A stretch of 64,000 nt of DNA, from NCBI RefSeq assembly GCF_049670895.1, contig NZ_CP187170.1. One strand, 5' to 3'. The first letter of the stretch is position 1; each line of letters starts with the position of its first letter. Positions 27,151 to 36,847 of this stretch are shown here, one piece after another. Under the pieces are notes generated by a model. The model was given only the letters and a program-made list of their open reading frames with translations, searched no databases and was not told the origin of the DNA. Source of the stretch: Pasteurella sp049670895 (GTDB taxonomy: Bacteria; Pseudomonadota; Gammaproteobacteria; Enterobacterales; Pasteurellaceae). A program made the position numbers and the translations under genes.

Positions 27151-27160
27151 TTAAGGATAA

Positions 27161-27568
27161 ATGATGACAAAACCTTTAGTTCAAGTTGCCGCAGGCATCA
27201 TTCGTAATGAATTTGGTCAGATTTATTTAACCCAACGCTTAGAAGGTCAAGATTTTGCACAATCTTTGGAATTTCCTGGTGGAAAAGTGGATCAAGGTGA
27301 AACACCAGAGGAAGCCTTAAAGCGTGAGTTGGAAGAAGAAATTGGTATTCATCTTTTACATGCAGAGCTTTATGAACGTTTTCAGTTTGAATATCCAACA
27401 AAACGCATTTCGTTCTATTTTTATTTGGTCGATGAATGGTTTGGTGAACCCTTTGGACGTGAAGGTCAAGAAGGATTTTGGCTTGCACAGAATGAATTAG
27501 ATGAAGGGTTATTTCCTCCTGCTAATGCAAAACTTATTCAGCGTTTATTGGCAGAAGTGAATACCTAA
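27161..27568 (+). CDS. mutT: 8-oxo-dGTP diphosphatase MutT
   Basis: 135-residue Nudix hydrolase that removes 8-oxo-dGTP from the nucleotide pool. The Nudix box starts at GGKVDQGETPEEALKREL and ends EEEIGI, fitting GX5EX7REUXEEXGU. Length is near E. coli MutT (129), and it directly follows secA as in E. coli. Two ATGs in tandem (27161 and 27164) follow AAGGA; the second has the better spacing. Confidence 0.95.
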   Translation: MMTKPLVQVAAGIIRNEFGQIYLTQRLEGQDFAQSLEFPGGKVDQGETPEEALKRELEEEIGIHLLHAELYERFQFEYPTKRISFYFYLVDEWFGEPFGREGQEGFWLAQNELDEGLFPPANAKLIQRLLAEVNT

Positions 27569-27586
27569 AAGCATGATAATTAAAAG

Positions 27587-27617
27587 ACACCCTGTGATTA
27601 ATTCGCAGGGTGTTTTT
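27587..27617 (+). terminator. terminator after mutT
   Basis: ACACCCTG (27587-27594) pairs with CAGGGTGT (27606-27613), followed by TTTT. It sits 18 bases past the mutT stop. Confidence 0.85.
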
Positions 27618-27706
27618 ATTTTCAACAACCAAGTAAACAAGGTGGGCGATGATGCCTTTAAGAGCAAGCATGGCTTAAACATCTAGGCGAATGTATTTCG
27701 GCTAGG

Positions 27707-28738
27707 TTAGCAAATCTGGATGCTGAGTGCCATCAGGCTTTCCCAAAGGTCATCACTAAACTGTTGTTTGGCAGCTCGTTCTATTTCTGCCAGTTGTTGA
27801 AAGATTCGATACAATTTTCGATAGGTCAGGCGTTGAAAAGCCTGTGTAAAAAGAGGGCGACGGTTTTGCCATACTTTTAAGCGATCAAAATGTTCACGTA
27901 GTTGATGAAGAGGTAACGGGTCGTCAAGTGCGTATGGCTGTGTTGGTTTTGCCAATTCAAGTAAGGTCATGAGATCGCGTTGTAGTGTCCGCAATAAAAT
28001 GATCGGTTGCATCTCTTCCGCTTTTAAGCCCATTAAAATACGATTGGCACGGTTAATCTTCCCTTCAAGTAGTGCATCAACCCATTGGAACGGGGTAAAT
28101 ACAGCGGATTGTTCCACGCTATTTTGCACACGTTGATAAGTCAGTTTGTTGTCAGGATAGAGTAGTGCAAGTAATTGCAAACTTTGTTTTAGTGCTAAGA
28201 GATTATTTTCGTAACTATAACAAAGCAATTGCACCGCTTGATCGTCAATGTGTAATCCCATGGATTTCGCACGTTGTTGAACCCAACGAGGCAATTGCTC
28301 AATTGTGGGGGTTTGGCAATTCACTAAAATCGCTTGTGGCTCGTAAGTGTTAGCCTCGGTGAACCATTTTTGTTTTTCAGTGGCTTTTGCCAGTTTAGGT
28401 AACTGCAAAACCAGTAGCACGTCTTCATTTAACAAGCTAATGAGTTCTTGCAGATGTTGCTGTAAAAGTGCGGTTAGATTTTCAGGTAAATTGAGCAATA
28501 AAATTTGTTTATTGAAAAATAATCCCATGGATTGGCAACGTTCAAAAATGGCGTTCCAATCCGTTTGGTTATCGACAGAAATCTGTGTTTTTTCATCAAA
28601 CCCTTGGCTTAAAGCATATTGACAAATCAAATCTTGGCTTTCACTTAACAATAACGGATCTTGCCCCACTAAATAATAGACTTTTGCCAGTCGATTTGTG
28701 AGAGAAGATCCGAGTTGTTCAGTAAAAATGCGATTCAT
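27707..28738 (-). CDS. holA: DNA polymerase III subunit delta
   Basis: 343-residue delta subunit of the clamp loader, which opens the beta clamp on DNA. The N-terminus MNRIFTEQLGSSLTNRLAKVYYLVGQDPLLLSES matches the HolA pattern, with an AAA+-like fold and a C-terminal collar domain. Length equals E. coli HolA (343). It begins nine bases after lptE in a leuS-lptE-holA cluster, the same order as in E. coli. Confidence 0.96.
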   Translation of the reverse strand: MNRIFTEQLGSSLTNRLAKVYYLVGQDPLLLSESQDLICQYALSQGFDEKTQISVDNQTDWNAIFERCQSMGLFFNKQILLLNLPENLTALLQQHLQELISLLNEDVLLVLQLPKLAKATEKQKWFTEANTYEPQAILVNCQTPTIEQLPRWVQQRAKSMGLHIDDQAVQLLCYSYENNLLALKQSLQLLALLYPDNKLTYQRVQNSVEQSAVFTPFQWVDALLEGKINRANRILMGLKAEEMQPIILLRTLQRDLMTLLELAKPTQPYALDDPLPLHQLREHFDRLKVWQNRRPLFTQAFQRLTYRKLYRIFQQLAEIERAAKQQFSDDLWESLMALSIQIC

Positions 28739-28746
28739 GTTTGGCT

Positions 28747-29250
28747 TTATTGGCTTTGAACTTGATGCTGTAAGGCAACCATTTTGCTGATGAGCTGACG
28801 GGCAGCCTGTTCACGCATATCATTCCAGATAACGTCTTTTTCTGCCGATTTTGCTAAGGCAGCACGTGAGTTATCAAAGAATGTGCGGTTGACTTGTGTG
28901 GAAATTGGGAAAACATGGTTATTGGGTAATTTCACACTGGCTTCCACCTCTAAAAACAACATTTTTTCCGCTTCTCGTCCATGTTTAAAAATCGAGGCGA
29001 CTTTATCACTGGTACTCACTTTATTTAAACGTAGTACAGGGATATTTTGTTGGGCATCGACTAATTCAATATTATGACGTTGTAATTGTTTTCTTAACAC
29101 AATCGCCATTTCGCTATAAGGATCGCTGCTTTCAAGGGTGAGCGTTTGTAAAGCGGGAGGAATGAGTCCGCCATTTTGGAATTGTAAACCGCAAGCACTT
29201 AAGGTGAAAAGCAGGCTACTGATAAACAGCATTTTAAGTTGTTTTAACAT
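28747..29250 (-). CDS. lptE: LPS-assembly lipoprotein LptE
   Basis: 167-residue outer-membrane lipoprotein that plugs the LptD barrel for lipopolysaccharide insertion. The signal peptide ends in the lipobox LSAC (LLFTLSACGLQF). I use the ATG at 29248-29250, preceded by AAGGATC, rather than a longer in-frame start without a binding site. It lies between leuS and holA, as in E. coli. Confidence 0.94.
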   Translation of the reverse strand: MLKQLKMLFISSLLFTLSACGLQFQNGGLIPPALQTLTLESSDPYSEMAIVLRKQLQRHNIELVDAQQNIPVLRLNKVSTSDKVASIFKHGREAEKMLFLEVEASVKLPNNHVFPISTQVNRTFFDNSRAALAKSAEKDVIWNDMREQAARQLISKMVALQHQVQSQ

Positions 29251-29308
29251 GGTCTGATCCTTAATTTCCCTCTTATAAAAAGAGGGAAATATGAAGATAA
29301 AGAAGGCA

Positions 29309-31891
29309 TTATTTCGCCACGAAGCTAAATAATTTACCCGGTACATAGATGGTTTTTACAATGGTTAAACCTTCTAAATGTTTGCTAACATTGCTGTCTG
29401 CTAATGCCACTTGCTTGATATCCTCTTCTGACATATCGGCAGGCACGGTCACTTTGGCACGCACTTTACCATTGACTTGTACCACAACTAATTTTTCGTC
29501 ATCAATCATGGCTTGCTCATCGGCTTGTACCCAAGGTGCGAAGTCGATAGTGTCGGCATTGCCTAAGTCTTTCCATAATTGGAAACAAATATGTGGTGTA
29601 ATTGGATAAAGCATACGCACAACGGCACTTAAGGCTTCCGCCATAATGGCACGATCTTGGGCTTCCACTAATGGGGCTTTGGTTAATTTATTCATTAACT
29701 CCATGATCGCGGCAATGGCGGTATTGAAGGTTTGGCGACGACCAATATCATCACTGACTTTCGCAATAGTTTTGTGAACATCACGGCGTAAAGCTTTTTG
29801 GGTATTGGAAAGTGCGGTCGGTTCTACGGCAGTTTCTGCTGGATTTTTGTTGTATTCAAACACTAAATTCCATAAACGACCTAAGAAACGTTTTGCACCT
29901 TCTACGCCTGATTCTTGCCATTCAAGAGTCATTTCGGCAGGTGATGCGAACATCATGAATAAACGCACGGTATCTGCACCGTATTTTTCCACCATTTCTT
30001 GTGGGTCAATGCCGTTATTTTTGGATTTGGACATTTTGGTCATGCCAGAATGCACCAATTCACGGCCTTCTTTGTCATAGGCTTTTAAAATACGCCCTTT
30101 TTCATCACGCTCAAGGGTCACTTCCGTAGGCGAAACCCAAATTCGTTCATTGGTTGGCGAGGTGTAGTAAAAGGCATCAGCTAACACCATGCCTTGGCAC
30201 AATAGTTTATCGGCAGGCTCATCACAGGTCACAAAACCTGCATCACGCAATAATTTGTGGAAGAAACGGAAATACAATAAGTGCATGGTCGCATGCTCAA
30301 TACCACCGATATATTGATCCACTGGTAACCAATAATTGGCTTCTTCTTTGTCTAACATTGCTTCTGCAAATGTTGGTGACGTGTAGCGTGCGTAGTACCA
30401 AGATGATTCCATAAAGGTATCAAAGGTATCGGTTTCTTTGTATGCGGGTTGACCGTTATAGGTGGTTTTTGCCCATTCTGGATCGGCTTTAATTGGGCTT
30501 TTCACCCCGTCCATCACCACATCTTCTGGCAATACGATTGGTAAATCTTGTAATGGGGCTGGCACCACTTCGCCGTTCTCTAAGGTCAGCATTGGGATAG
30601 GTGCACCCCAGTAGCGTTGACGAGATACACCCCAGTCACGTAAGCGGTAGTTAGTTTGTTTTTTACCAACGCCCATTTGTGAAAGTTTTTCTGAAATGCC
30701 ATTAAATGCACCATCGAAATCTAAGCCATCATATTCATTAGAGTTGATCACTTTACCATATTCAGTGAATGCGGCTTTGCTGAAATCCCACGCTGAGCCA
30801 TCTAATGGCTCAATCACTTGTTTGATTGGCAAATCATATTTCAACGCAAACTCGTGATCACGCTCATCGTGACCAGGTACAGCCATTACAGCACCAGTAC
30901 CATAATGCATTAACACAAAGTTAGCGACCCAAACAGGTAATTTCTCGCCAGTTAATGGGTGAACAACATATAAACCTGTTGCCATCCCTTTCTTTTCCAT
31001 CGTCGCCAGTTCTGCTTCTGCGACTTTGGTATTTTTACACTCTTGGATAAATTGGGCTAACTCAGGATGATGTTCTGCCGCTTTCTCCGCTAAAGGGTGA
31101 GCGGCGGCGACCGCCACATAAGACACACCAAAGAAAGTGTCTGGACGTGTGGTGTACACCGTTAAGCTGTCGTCAGATTGGTCTAATTTGAAGGTGATTT
31201 CCACCCCTTCAGAACGCCCGATCCAGTTGCGTTGCATGGTTTTTACTTGATCTGGCCATAATGGTAAGCGGTCTAAATCCCCGAGTAATTGTTCGGCATA
31301 ATCGGTGATTTTAATAAACCATTGTGGAATTTCTTTTTGTTCTACTGGGGTATCACAACGCCAGCAACAGCCTTCATGCACTTGTTCGTTGGCTAACACT
31401 GTTTCATCGTTCGGGCACCAGTTGACGGTTGAGGTTTTCTTGTAAACTAAGCCTTTTTTGTATAATTCTGTGAAGAACCATTGTTCCCATTTGTAATATT
31501 CTGGTTTACAGGTGGTGACTTCACGATCCCAATCAAAACCAAAACCCAAAATTTTGAGTTGGTTTTTCATGTAATCAATGTTTTCGTAGGTCCATTTTGC
31601 GGGTGCAGTTTTGTTTTTGATTGCCGCCCCTTCAGCTGGCAAACCGAATGCATCCCAACCCATTGGTTGCAACACATTTTTGCCGTTCATACGTTGATAG
31701 CGTGACACCACATCACCAATGGTGTAGTTACGCACATGCCCCATATGCAGGCGACCAGAGGGGTAAGGGAACATGGAGAGGCAGTAATATTTCGGTTTTT
31801 GAGTATCTTTAATCGCTTTAAATGTTTTATTTTCAGCCCAGTATTGTTGAACTTCCGGTTCAATCAAATCGGGACGGTATTGTTCTTGCAT
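29309..31891 (-). CDS. leuS: leucyl-tRNA synthetase
   Basis: 860-residue class I aminoacyl-tRNA synthetase. The HIGH-type motif is HMGHVRN near residue 49, the CP1 editing domain spans about 220-415 (includes TTRPDTFFGV), and the KMSKS loop is MTKMSKSKNNG near 617. Length equals E. coli LeuS (860). First gene of leuS-lptE-holA. Confidence 0.99.
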   Translation of the reverse strand: MQEQYRPDLIEPEVQQYWAENKTFKAIKDTQKPKYYCLSMFPYPSGRLHMGHVRNYTIGDVVSRYQRMNGKNVLQPMGWDAFGLPAEGAAIKNKTAPAKWTYENIDYMKNQLKILGFGFDWDREVTTCKPEYYKWEQWFFTELYKKGLVYKKTSTVNWCPNDETVLANEQVHEGCCWRCDTPVEQKEIPQWFIKITDYAEQLLGDLDRLPLWPDQVKTMQRNWIGRSEGVEITFKLDQSDDSLTVYTTRPDTFFGVSYVAVAAAHPLAEKAAEHHPELAQFIQECKNTKVAEAELATMEKKGMATGLYVVHPLTGEKLPVWVANFVLMHYGTGAVMAVPGHDERDHEFALKYDLPIKQVIEPLDGSAWDFSKAAFTEYGKVINSNEYDGLDFDGAFNGISEKLSQMGVGKKQTNYRLRDWGVSRQRYWGAPIPMLTLENGEVVPAPLQDLPIVLPEDVVMDGVKSPIKADPEWAKTTYNGQPAYKETDTFDTFMESSWYYARYTSPTFAEAMLDKEEANYWLPVDQYIGGIEHATMHLLYFRFFHKLLRDAGFVTCDEPADKLLCQGMVLADAFYYTSPTNERIWVSPTEVTLERDEKGRILKAYDKEGRELVHSGMTKMSKSKNNGIDPQEMVEKYGADTVRLFMMFASPAEMTLEWQESGVEGAKRFLGRLWNLVFEYNKNPAETAVEPTALSNTQKALRRDVHKTIAKVSDDIGRRQTFNTAIAAIMELMNKLTKAPLVEAQDRAIMAEALSAVVRMLYPITPHICFQLWKDLGNADTIDFAPWVQADEQAMIDDEKLVVVQVNGKVRAKVTVPADMSEEDIKQVALADSNVSKHLEGLTIVKTIYVPGKLFSFVAK

Positions 31892-32105
31892 AATGTTACC
31901 TTTGATTTTAACCGCATCGTGCGGACGAATTTACTTAAGAAAATGTGATATAGGATAGCTCAAAATGGTCAAAATTGACAGTATAAAGCACCAGAAACTG
32001 GGGGAAAAATTATGTATTCTGTTGGAAATCCGTGGCGGTGAACAGAAAACCGAGATAGCTTCATCTGGCAAAGGGAAAGACGCTGTCTTAGGCGTTTTGA
32101 ATAAA

Positions 32106-32133
32106 AAAATCCACCTAAAGTGCGGTGGATTTT
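32106..32133 (-). terminator. terminator built on an uptake sequence
   Basis: AAAATCCACC (32106-32115) pairs exactly with GGTGGATTTT (32124-32133). On the minus strand it is followed by a U run (complement of A residues at 32103-32109). The loop and right arm contain AAAGTGCGGT. It lies just past the MerP-like gene. Confidence 0.75.
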
Positions 32134-32142
32134 CAACATGTT

Positions 32143-32448
32143 TTAAGGCTGTTGACTGAGGATTTCGGGCGTGTATTCGAGTTGACGAATCGCCTCGATA
32201 AATTGTTGATTATCCACAGATTGCTTTGCCACAATGTTCACCAGACGATCTTTAAACTGTGCTTTGGTGGAGATCACGCCTTCAATCTCTCGTAATTCCT
32301 TATTGACTAAATACACACAAAGCGAGCAAGTCATTTCTGGAATATGGATGACAACCTGTTTTTCATCAGAATTCAGGCTTGAGTGGGTGGCATAACTTGG
32401 ATTCATCAATAGGAAAATCAGCCAAGCTACATAGCAAATCTTTTTCAT
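32143..32448 (-). CDS. MerP-like periplasmic heavy-metal-binding protein
   Basis: 101-residue exported protein: signal peptide (about 1-20, ending PSYA) followed by a heavy-metal-associated (HMA) domain with the two-cysteine motif EMTCSLC and the fold pattern VVIHIPEMTCSLCVYLVNKEL ending near EYTPEI (quoted in parts). MerP proteins pass Hg(II) to MerT. The metal here is unproven; similar proteins are found in Haemophilus. It follows the MerT-like gene by ten bases. Confidence 0.8.
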   Translation of the reverse strand: MKKICYVAWLIFLLMNPSYATHSSLNSDEKQVVIHIPEMTCSLCVYLVNKELREIEGVISTKAQFKDRLVNIVAKQSVDNQQFIEAIRQLEYTPEILSQQP

Positions 32449-32458
32449 TTCTGCTCCG

Positions 32459-32812
32459 TTAGTCTAAAAAGTAAGGCAATAAGGTGGGGTAAAATAAGAA
32501 AAACAACATGATGACAAACACAATGCCGTATAACCCCATAAAACCTTTACGCGAGAGGAATTGGGTACAGAGGATTTTCTTGGAAAAAGTGAGTAACCAA
32601 AAACCATAACCAAAGGAACTCACGGCGATGATTAACATCGGTAAGCGTAAATATTCCAGTTGATTCAAGCTCACTAACCAAGAAGATGACACACCAAAGA
32701 CCAAATAAATCAATGGGGCGATACAACACAGTGTCGATGTGATCGCCGCCATGATTGCAGTGATACCACTGGCAATCAGCCTTTTGTTAGCGTTGTTTTG
32801 AGGTAAATTCAT
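32459..32812 (-). CDS. MerT-like metal transport membrane protein
   Basis: 117-residue membrane protein with three hydrophobic segments. The first carries the vicinal cysteine pair TLCCIAPLIYL that takes up metal from MerP in the MerT family. MerT has a second cysteine pair on the cytoplasmic loop; here only one Cys (KKILCTQ) is visible. I start at the ATG 32810-32812, so it overlaps the end of the transglutaminase gene by 26 bases and is probably coupled to it. Confidence 0.75.
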   Translation of the reverse strand: MNLPQNNANKRLIASGITAIMAAITSTLCCIAPLIYLVFGVSSSWLVSLNQLEYLRLPMLIIAVSSFGYGFWLLTFSKKILCTQFLSRKGFMGLYGIVFVIMLFFLFYPTLLPYFLD

Positions 32813-33902
32813 AACCGAATGCTTTAGGATCAAAAGAGTTGAGTGGATCACCACCTACTTCTGCATAAGGATAGCCAAAGTTATTCAATGGGCTGATTTC
32901 TGGCATCGGATAAAGATCAAAATCACGGGCGTGGTTATAGCCAATCCAGTTCATTTCCCAGTTACCAAATAAGTAGTGGGAGACGGCTTGCGTATCGGGA
33001 TCGTTGACCGCTTTGTTTTCCGCTAAACGCATTTTGGTCACATCAGCGGAATCCACTGGTACCCAACCAAAACCAGCTAAATAAAATTCTGCACGACAAT
33101 GTTGTCCGCCACTGACATTGGCAACGTGATGTTCATTTGCACTGCCAAAGGCACTCTTGGAATAGTTGCCCATTTTTACGGCTTGCCCTAAACGCACGCC
33201 AAAAACTTCTCGGGCGGGCATGCCAGAAGCACGTGCCAATGCCACAAACACGGAGTTAATATCGGTACATTTCCCTTTTAACACGCCTGTGGTTAAGATT
33301 TTTTCCACATCGCCTTCACCACAACCTAAAACAGAATTGTCTCGTTCCATGTTATTGACGATCCATTGGTGAATTAAGGCGGCTTTTTTCAGCGGATTGG
33401 TTTCTTTCCCTACAATTTTATCTGCATAATCTTTCACAATTCCGTCTGTTTTAATGTGGGCGGTGGGTTTTAAATAATCTAAGACATCAACGGAATAATG
33501 GATTTTTTCAGGCGGTTGATAATCTTGCAACAGACCTTGCCACATCGGTTCACGGTCTTGCGTTTCTAACACTAATTTCACCGTTAAAGCACGTTTGTCA
33601 GCATTTTTATCCCAGTTGGCAAACAAGGTTTTTGCTCCATAACGGTTATTTTCGGTGATATAGGCGGTGTTGTAGTTGCCTTCAAAGTGAATGGATTTGA
33701 CAGTTTGATAATCCGCATTAAAAGGTAACGGCACCCACAAATTGGTTTCACCGCTTGACCCTTTTGGCACCCGCAGATCGAAAGATTTGGTCAGTTCGTA
33801 AGTGTGCGTGTCAGTGAGGCTTGTTGGGATAGTGGTTGGGAGCGTGGTGGCGAATGCCAATGTAGCATGGCTCGCAATAAGAGCGGTGAGTAATTTTTTC
33901 AT
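32787..33902 (-). CDS. exported transglutaminase-like protein
   Basis: 371-residue protein with a signal peptide (MKKLLTALIASHATLAFA). The transglutaminase-like core (about 200-300) has the Cys in GVLKGKCTDINSVFVALARASG, a His in GGQHCRAEFYL and an Asp in VPVDSAD, matching the Cys-His-Asp triad. The substrate is unknown; bacterial relatives are often cysteine proteases or amidases. It is the first gene of a cluster with the MerT- and MerP-like genes and overlaps the former. I use the ATG at 33900-33902; the 23-codon upstream extension lacks a signal peptide. Confidence 0.8.
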   Translation of the reverse strand: MKKLLTALIASHATLAFATTLPTTIPTSLTDTHTYELTKSFDLRVPKGSSGETNLWVPLPFNADYQTVKSIHFEGNYNTAYITENNRYGAKTLFANWDKNADKRALTVKLVLETQDREPMWQGLLQDYQPPEKIHYSVDVLDYLKPTAHIKTDGIVKDYADKIVGKETNPLKKAALIHQWIVNNMERDNSVLGCGEGDVEKILTTGVLKGKCTDINSVFVALARASGMPAREVFGVRLGQAVKMGNYSKSAFGSANEHHVANVSGGQHCRAEFYLAGFGWVPVDSADVTKMRLAENKAVNDPDTQAVSHYLFGNWEMNWIGYNHARDFDLYPMPEISPLNNFGYPYAEVGGDPLNSFDPKAFGYEFTSKQR

Positions 33903-34024
33903 TGAATTGTCCTGTGTCGATAGATAAACATAACATGTTATATACATCTTGTTCACGCCATGGTTAAACATGACATGAACGTGAAACAGGTTACCTGAAA
34001 ATGCAGAGAAAACAAACAGGCGAA

Positions 34025-34852
34025 TTAAAAATCTTGATAATTTTTCACCGCACTTTGGCTAAAAATCTGTTTATCTTCCCAGCGAAGCAGGGTCATGCGA
34101 TTGCCCCACACACAGCCCGTGTCAAGGGCATAGATATTTTTCGGGGTGGGTGTATTCACCAAACTTGCCCAATGCCCAAACACAATCGGCAGGCTTTGGT
34201 AAAGTGGATTATCTAAATTAAACCAAGGCGTGAGGGTTTCAGGGGCGGATTCTGGCGGTTGTTTGCAATCGAAATCTAAGCGGTGATCCCAATAGCAAAA
34301 ACGCATACGGGTGAACACATTAATGCTATAACGTAAACGATCCAACCCTTGTAACTCATTATGCCAACGGTCGGGGTGGTTTTCGTACATATTTTCGATT
34401 AAGTGGCGGTAATCACCATGGCGTAGCACCGCTTCCACTTCCTGTGCACAACGTTTTGCGGTGGCAAGATCCCAATCGGGCGAAATGCCAGCGTGCGTCA
34501 TCACAAAATTTTGTTGTTCGTTATGCACCAACAAGGGCTGATGGCGTAGCCAATGGATTAATTCTTCAAAATCAGGGGCATTAAAAATGGCATCAACACG
34601 ATCTCGTGCTTTAACTTTTTTAATGCCAAGTGCGGTGGAAATGAGGTGTAAATCGTGATTGCCTAACACGGTTTGGGCGGATTCGCCGAGGGATTTGACA
34701 AAGCGTAAACATTCGAGGGATTTATCGCCACGAGCAACTAAATCACCAACAAGATAAAGCTTATCCTGTGTGGGATTAAACTTCACTTTATCAAGTAAAA
34801 GTTGTAGTTCATCATAACAACCTTGTAAATCACCAACCAAATATGTCGCCAT
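34025..34852 (-). CDS. apaH: diadenosine tetraphosphatase ApaH
   Basis: 275-residue metallophosphatase that hydrolyses Ap4A to two ADP. It has the signature DLQGCYDELQLLL, LVGDLVARGDKS and GNHDLH motifs of the calcineurin-like fold. Length matches E. coli ApaH (280). It follows rsmA, as in E. coli (surA...rsmA...apaH), with 20 bases between them. Confidence 0.98.
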   Translation of the reverse strand: MATYLVGDLQGCYDELQLLLDKVKFNPTQDKLYLVGDLVARGDKSLECLRFVKSLGESAQTVLGNHDLHLISTALGIKKVKARDRVDAIFNAPDFEELIHWLRHQPLLVHNEQQNFVMTHAGISPDWDLATAKRCAQEVEAVLRHGDYRHLIENMYENHPDRWHNELQGLDRLRYSINVFTRMRFCYWDHRLDFDCKQPPESAPETLTPWFNLDNPLYQSLPIVFGHWASLVNTPTPKNIYALDTGCVWGNRMTLLRWEDKQIFSQSAVKNYQDF

Positions 34853-34872
34853 ATTACACCGCCTTATTTGCT

Positions 34873-35742
34873 TTATTCGTTCTCTAAGGTTTCAATGAAA
34901 TCCTCTTTATTCAGATCCGCAGGAGGATTGTCCGCTAAGTAGTTCGCCAAACGTGCATAATCTGCAATGGATAAATTTTCCGCGCGAGCAGTTAAATCAA
35001 TGCCTAAGTCGGTGAGTTGTTCTGCACTAAACAAGGTGGATAAGGCATTGCGTAAGGTTTTACGGCGTTGATTGAAGGCTTGACTACATACCCGATTTAA
35101 CCAATATAAGTCTTTGACGGGGTGTGGTAGCTCCTTATGTGGCACTAAACGCACCACTGCAGAATCCACTTTGGGTGCAGGTTTAAATGCCGTTGGTGGC
35201 ACTTCGAGTACAGGCATTACCTGACAGAAATATTGTGCCATAATGGTTAAACGCCCATAGGCTTTACTATTCGGTGCAGCACATAAACGTTTGACTACTT
35301 CTTTTTGTAACATAAAGTGCATATCTTGAATGCAGTCATAATAGTTAAACAAGTGGAACATTAATGGCGTAGAAATGTTATAAGGCAAGTTACCAAACAC
35401 ACGCATTTTCTGATTTTTTTCTGCCAGTTTTGCCTCTTGATAAAGTTTGCCAAAATCAAACTGCATCGCATCGGTTTCTATTACTGTAATTTTATGATGT
35501 AAAAAAGGGTGGTGGCGTAAACGTTCGGCTAAATCACGGTCTAGCTCCACCACAGTTAAATGATCAACCAACTCGCCAACAGGCTCGGTTAATGCCCCAA
35601 GACCAGGACCAATTTCCACTAAAAATTGATCTTTTTGTGGATAAATCGCCGACACAATGCCTTGAATCACATTATCATCGTGTAAAAAGTTTTGCCCAAA
35701 ACGCTTACGGGCGGTGTGACCTAAATGTTTTTTTGAATTCAT
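34873..35742 (-). CDS. rsmA: 16S rRNA (adenine1518-N6/adenine1519-N6)-dimethyltransferase
   Basis: 289-residue KsgA-family enzyme that dimethylates the two adenines in the 3'-terminal hairpin of 16S rRNA. It has KRFGQNFLHD, the SAM motif VEIGPGLGALTEPV, and the catalytic NLPYNIST motif. I use the ATG at 35740-35742 preceded by CGAGAAAA; the longer in-frame start adds 19 non-conserved residues. Confidence 0.97.
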   Translation of the reverse strand: MNSKKHLGHTARKRFGQNFLHDDNVIQGIVSAIYPQKDQFLVEIGPGLGALTEPVGELVDHLTVVELDRDLAERLRHHPFLHHKITVIETDAMQFDFGKLYQEAKLAEKNQKMRVFGNLPYNISTPLMFHLFNYYDCIQDMHFMLQKEVVKRLCAAPNSKAYGRLTIMAQYFCQVMPVLEVPPTAFKPAPKVDSAVVRLVPHKELPHPVKDLYWLNRVCSQAFNQRRKTLRNALSTLFSAEQLTDLGIDLTARAENLSIADYARLANYLADNPPADLNKEDFIETLENE

Positions 35743-35797
35743 ATTTTCTCGATTACGATTTTGATTAGGGAGGTAAAAGTGCGGTCTATTATAAAGC

Positions 35798-35824
35798 AAA
35801 ATCCCAGCGAGTGGGCTGGGATTT
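35798..35824 (-). terminator. hairpin between surA and rsmA
   Basis: AAATCCCAGC (35799-35808) pairs with GCTGGGATTT (35815-35824). In the surA direction the tail is U-rich but short. It may separate surA from rsmA transcription. An uptake sequence (AAAGTGCGGT) lies just to its left near 35776. Confidence 0.6.
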
Positions 35825-35841
35825 CGGGATTAATTTCGGGC

Positions 35842-36777
35842 TTAATTCATATATTGAATATCGGCATTTTTACGCAGTGCTTTCACCCAATCTTTTTCTG
35901 CCTCTTTCACTTGTGCATTAATCAGTTGCTCATAGGCTTGTTGACGGTAAGCATCTGCGGTTCTGTCGCTTTCTTTTGTCCCCGTAACTTCTAAAATATG
36001 CCAACCAAATTCAGTTTTAAATGGGGCTGAAATCACACCTTGTTTACTGTTTAACACCGTTTTTTGGAAGGGGCCCACATAGGTTTCAGGGAAGGCAAAA
36101 CCGAGGCTTCCGCCATTTGCACCAGAAAGATAATCTTTCGAATACTGTAACGCCGCCTGTGCAAAGGTGGTTTTTCCAGCCATAATGTCAGCACGAATTT
36201 GTGTTAATTGTGCTTTCGCTTGTGCATCATTTAATAACGGATTGAGTTTTAAAAGAATGTGGCGAACTTCATATTGTTTGCCAGAAACTTTTTTTTCTGT
36301 GCCTTTTTCTTTGGCTTGTTGCAATAATTGTTTTCCTAGGGCTTCAACTTGCTCTCTTGATACATCAATACTTTGTCCAATGGCTTGATTACGCACTTCG
36401 GTCATCACCAATTGGTTCGCAATTTGTTGGCGATAGGTTTTATAACTAATGCCTTGATAATCTAATGCATCTAATAGCTGTCCATACGTTAAGCCATTTT
36501 GTGCAGCGATCCCTTCAATAATATGGTCGACTTGTGCATAGTCTACTTTCACGCCAGAATTTTCAATGGCTTGTTGCACTAAAATATCATCAATGGCTTT
36601 CTCCAAAGCGGCTTGACGATTACCTTTTTTTCCTGCATTGGCTTTGACTTGGCTTTCTAACACAGGGATACCATTGACGGTTGCCACCACACGTTCTGCT
36701 GCTTGAGCGATGTTTGAAAACGCAAATAAGCCCAGTAGTGCAAAGAAAATAGATTTTATTTTCAAGGTTCTCATCAT
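35842..36777 (-). CDS. surA: periplasmic chaperone/peptidylprolyl isomerase SurA
   Basis: 311-residue exported protein that helps fold outer-membrane proteins. It has a signal peptide ending AQA, the SurA N-terminal domain (about 25-150, VNGIPVLESQVKAN), and one parvulin domain (about 170-275, YEVRHILLKLNP and GGSLGFAF...FGWHILEV). E. coli SurA (428) has two parvulin domains; the single-domain form is the usual Pasteurellaceae length. Two tandem ATGs begin the ORF. Confidence 0.93.
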   Translation of the reverse strand: MMRTLKIKSIFFALLGLFAFSNIAQAAERVVATVNGIPVLESQVKANAGKKGNRQAALEKAIDDILVQQAIENSGVKVDYAQVDHIIEGIAAQNGLTYGQLLDALDYQGISYKTYRQQIANQLVMTEVRNQAIGQSIDVSREQVEALGKQLLQQAKEKGTEKKVSGKQYEVRHILLKLNPLLNDAQAKAQLTQIRADIMAGKTTFAQAALQYSKDYLSGANGGSLGFAFPETYVGPFQKTVLNSKQGVISAPFKTEFGWHILEVTGTKESDRTADAYRQQAYEQLINAQVKEAEKDWVKALRKNADIQYMN

Positions 36778-36847
36778 CTATTCATTCCATTATTAAGTTA
36801 AAAATTACGTTGGTTAGAGTATCAATTTTACAAAAGGTTCACAAATT

